This document shows, piece after piece, positions 63,855 through 64,000 of a stretch of 64,000 nt of DNA (its first letter is position 1; each line of letters opens with the position of its first letter). This DNA comes from Metabacillus schmidteae (GTDB lineage: Bacteria; Bacillota; Bacilli; Bacillales; Bacillaceae): assembly GCF_903166545.1 (NCBI RefSeq), contig NZ_CAESCH010000001.1:2980001-3044000 (forward strand), in the 5' to 3' direction. The notes under the pieces are model-generated. The model had not been told where the DNA came from, ran no database searches, and worked only from the letters and a program-made list of their open reading frames with translations. Both the position numbers and the translations under genes were made by a program.

Positions 63855-64000
63855 CACCTGTCCCCATGTCCCTCATTGATAAAGAAAAGCTCAGTGTGTT
63901 TTACTTTTTCGCCTGTTATTTGTTCCCAGGCATTTTTGTAGAATAGGAGCTGGTCTTGGTAGTAGTTCCGTAGCTGGGCAAAGTCGGCTTTGTCTACCGG
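63827..64000 (-). CDS. C-terminal end of a UvrD/AddA-like helicase-nuclease (partial)
   Basis: The minus-strand frame enters at the right edge: VDKADFAQLRNYYQDQLLFY, then KNAWEQITGEKVKHTELFFI. This matches the closing part of AddA/UvrD-like helicases with a PD-(D/E)XK nuclease domain (DxxQLxxYxxxWxxITGxxV). The gene runs off the window. The original end was probably GHGDR followed by TGA; the IS insertion adds a different tail (WRPLKKCPF) before the stop at 63827. The gene stands upstream of the WYL regulator. Confidence 0.6.
   Translation of the reverse strand, partial: PVDKADFAQLRNYYQDQLLFYKNAWEQITGEKVKHTELFFINEGHGDRWRPLKKCPF

Overview
The window is low-GC, tightly packed Firmicute DNA. 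Shine-Dalgarno sites are strong (GGAGG/AAGGAG type), GTG and TTG starts are common, cre boxes are of the CcpA type, and there is an LXG polymorphic-toxin locus, a Hol_Tox-like type I toxin and a YkvS/DUF2187 gene. Together these point to a member of the Bacillaceae; I cannot name the species. No rRNA, tRNA or CRISPR array was seen. Most of the window is accessory DNA with many broken genes.

Layout. (1) 0.1-2.6 kb: remnant of a membrane serine hydrolase, a HAAS-domain/PadR pair under a palindromic operator, and a quinone-oxidoreductase-like MDR enzyme. (2) 2.8-9.0 kb: a minus-strand PTS catabolic operon (PRD regulator with EIIB and EIIA domains, ascorbate-type IIB and IIC, a TPR-like protein, class II aldolase, P-loop kinase-like protein, HPr paralogue) headed by a good cre site. 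(3) 9.2-10.8 kb: a broken ankyrin gene and an MFS exporter. (4) 11.0-19.5 kb: an LXG toxin locus. One intact LXG nuclease-type toxin with an Imm22-like immunity gene is followed downstream by decayed toxin tips, each with an immunity gene and its own terminator: a YwqJ/DddA-like deaminase with Imm6, an unknown tip with a frameshifted immunity gene, an endonuclease tip with YezG, and a dead YezG/DUF600-like gene. (5) 20-31 kb: RNase H-like protein, DUF2187 protein, two aldo/keto reductases, a broken beta-hydroxyacid dehydrogenase, and a response regulator-histidine kinase-ABC-FtsX permease operon followed by a MazG-like gene.

(6) 31.9-41 kb: defence island part one. It holds a C5 cytosine methyltransferase divergent from a 579-residue candidate restriction enzyme with an internal domain duplication. 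Next comes a tight four-gene unit McrB-like AAA, DUF2357/McrC-like nuclease, MazG-like pyrophosphohydrolase and HNH nuclease. Remnants of a vWA locus and an IS110 transposase follow. (7) 41.9-50 kb: an arabinoside-type utilisation locus (GH127, a second putative glycosidase, AraC regulator, ABC importer) with cre sites. (8) 50.3-54.2 kb: broken HXXEE membrane protein, MazG-like gene plus GIY-YIG/DUF2075 protein, tatA remnant, and a type I toxin-antitoxin locus. (9) 54.5-56.8 kb: truncated aldolase plus D-lyxose isomerase, then two lipoproteins. (10) 56.9-64 kb: defence island part two, with McrC, McrB, a PD-(D/E)XK protein and a WYL regulator, then an IS1182-type element that has landed in the stop codon of a UvrD/AddA-like helicase gene running off the right edge.

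The strongest candidate for an under-described system is the co-directional McrB-like/DUF2357/MazG/HNH unit at 35.9-40.9 kb. MazG-type pyrophosphohydrolases occur three times in the window, twice closely coupled to candidate defence genes. 68-bp REP-like palindromes and related GGGACAGG palindromes are scattered between genes, and one of them is the IS target.
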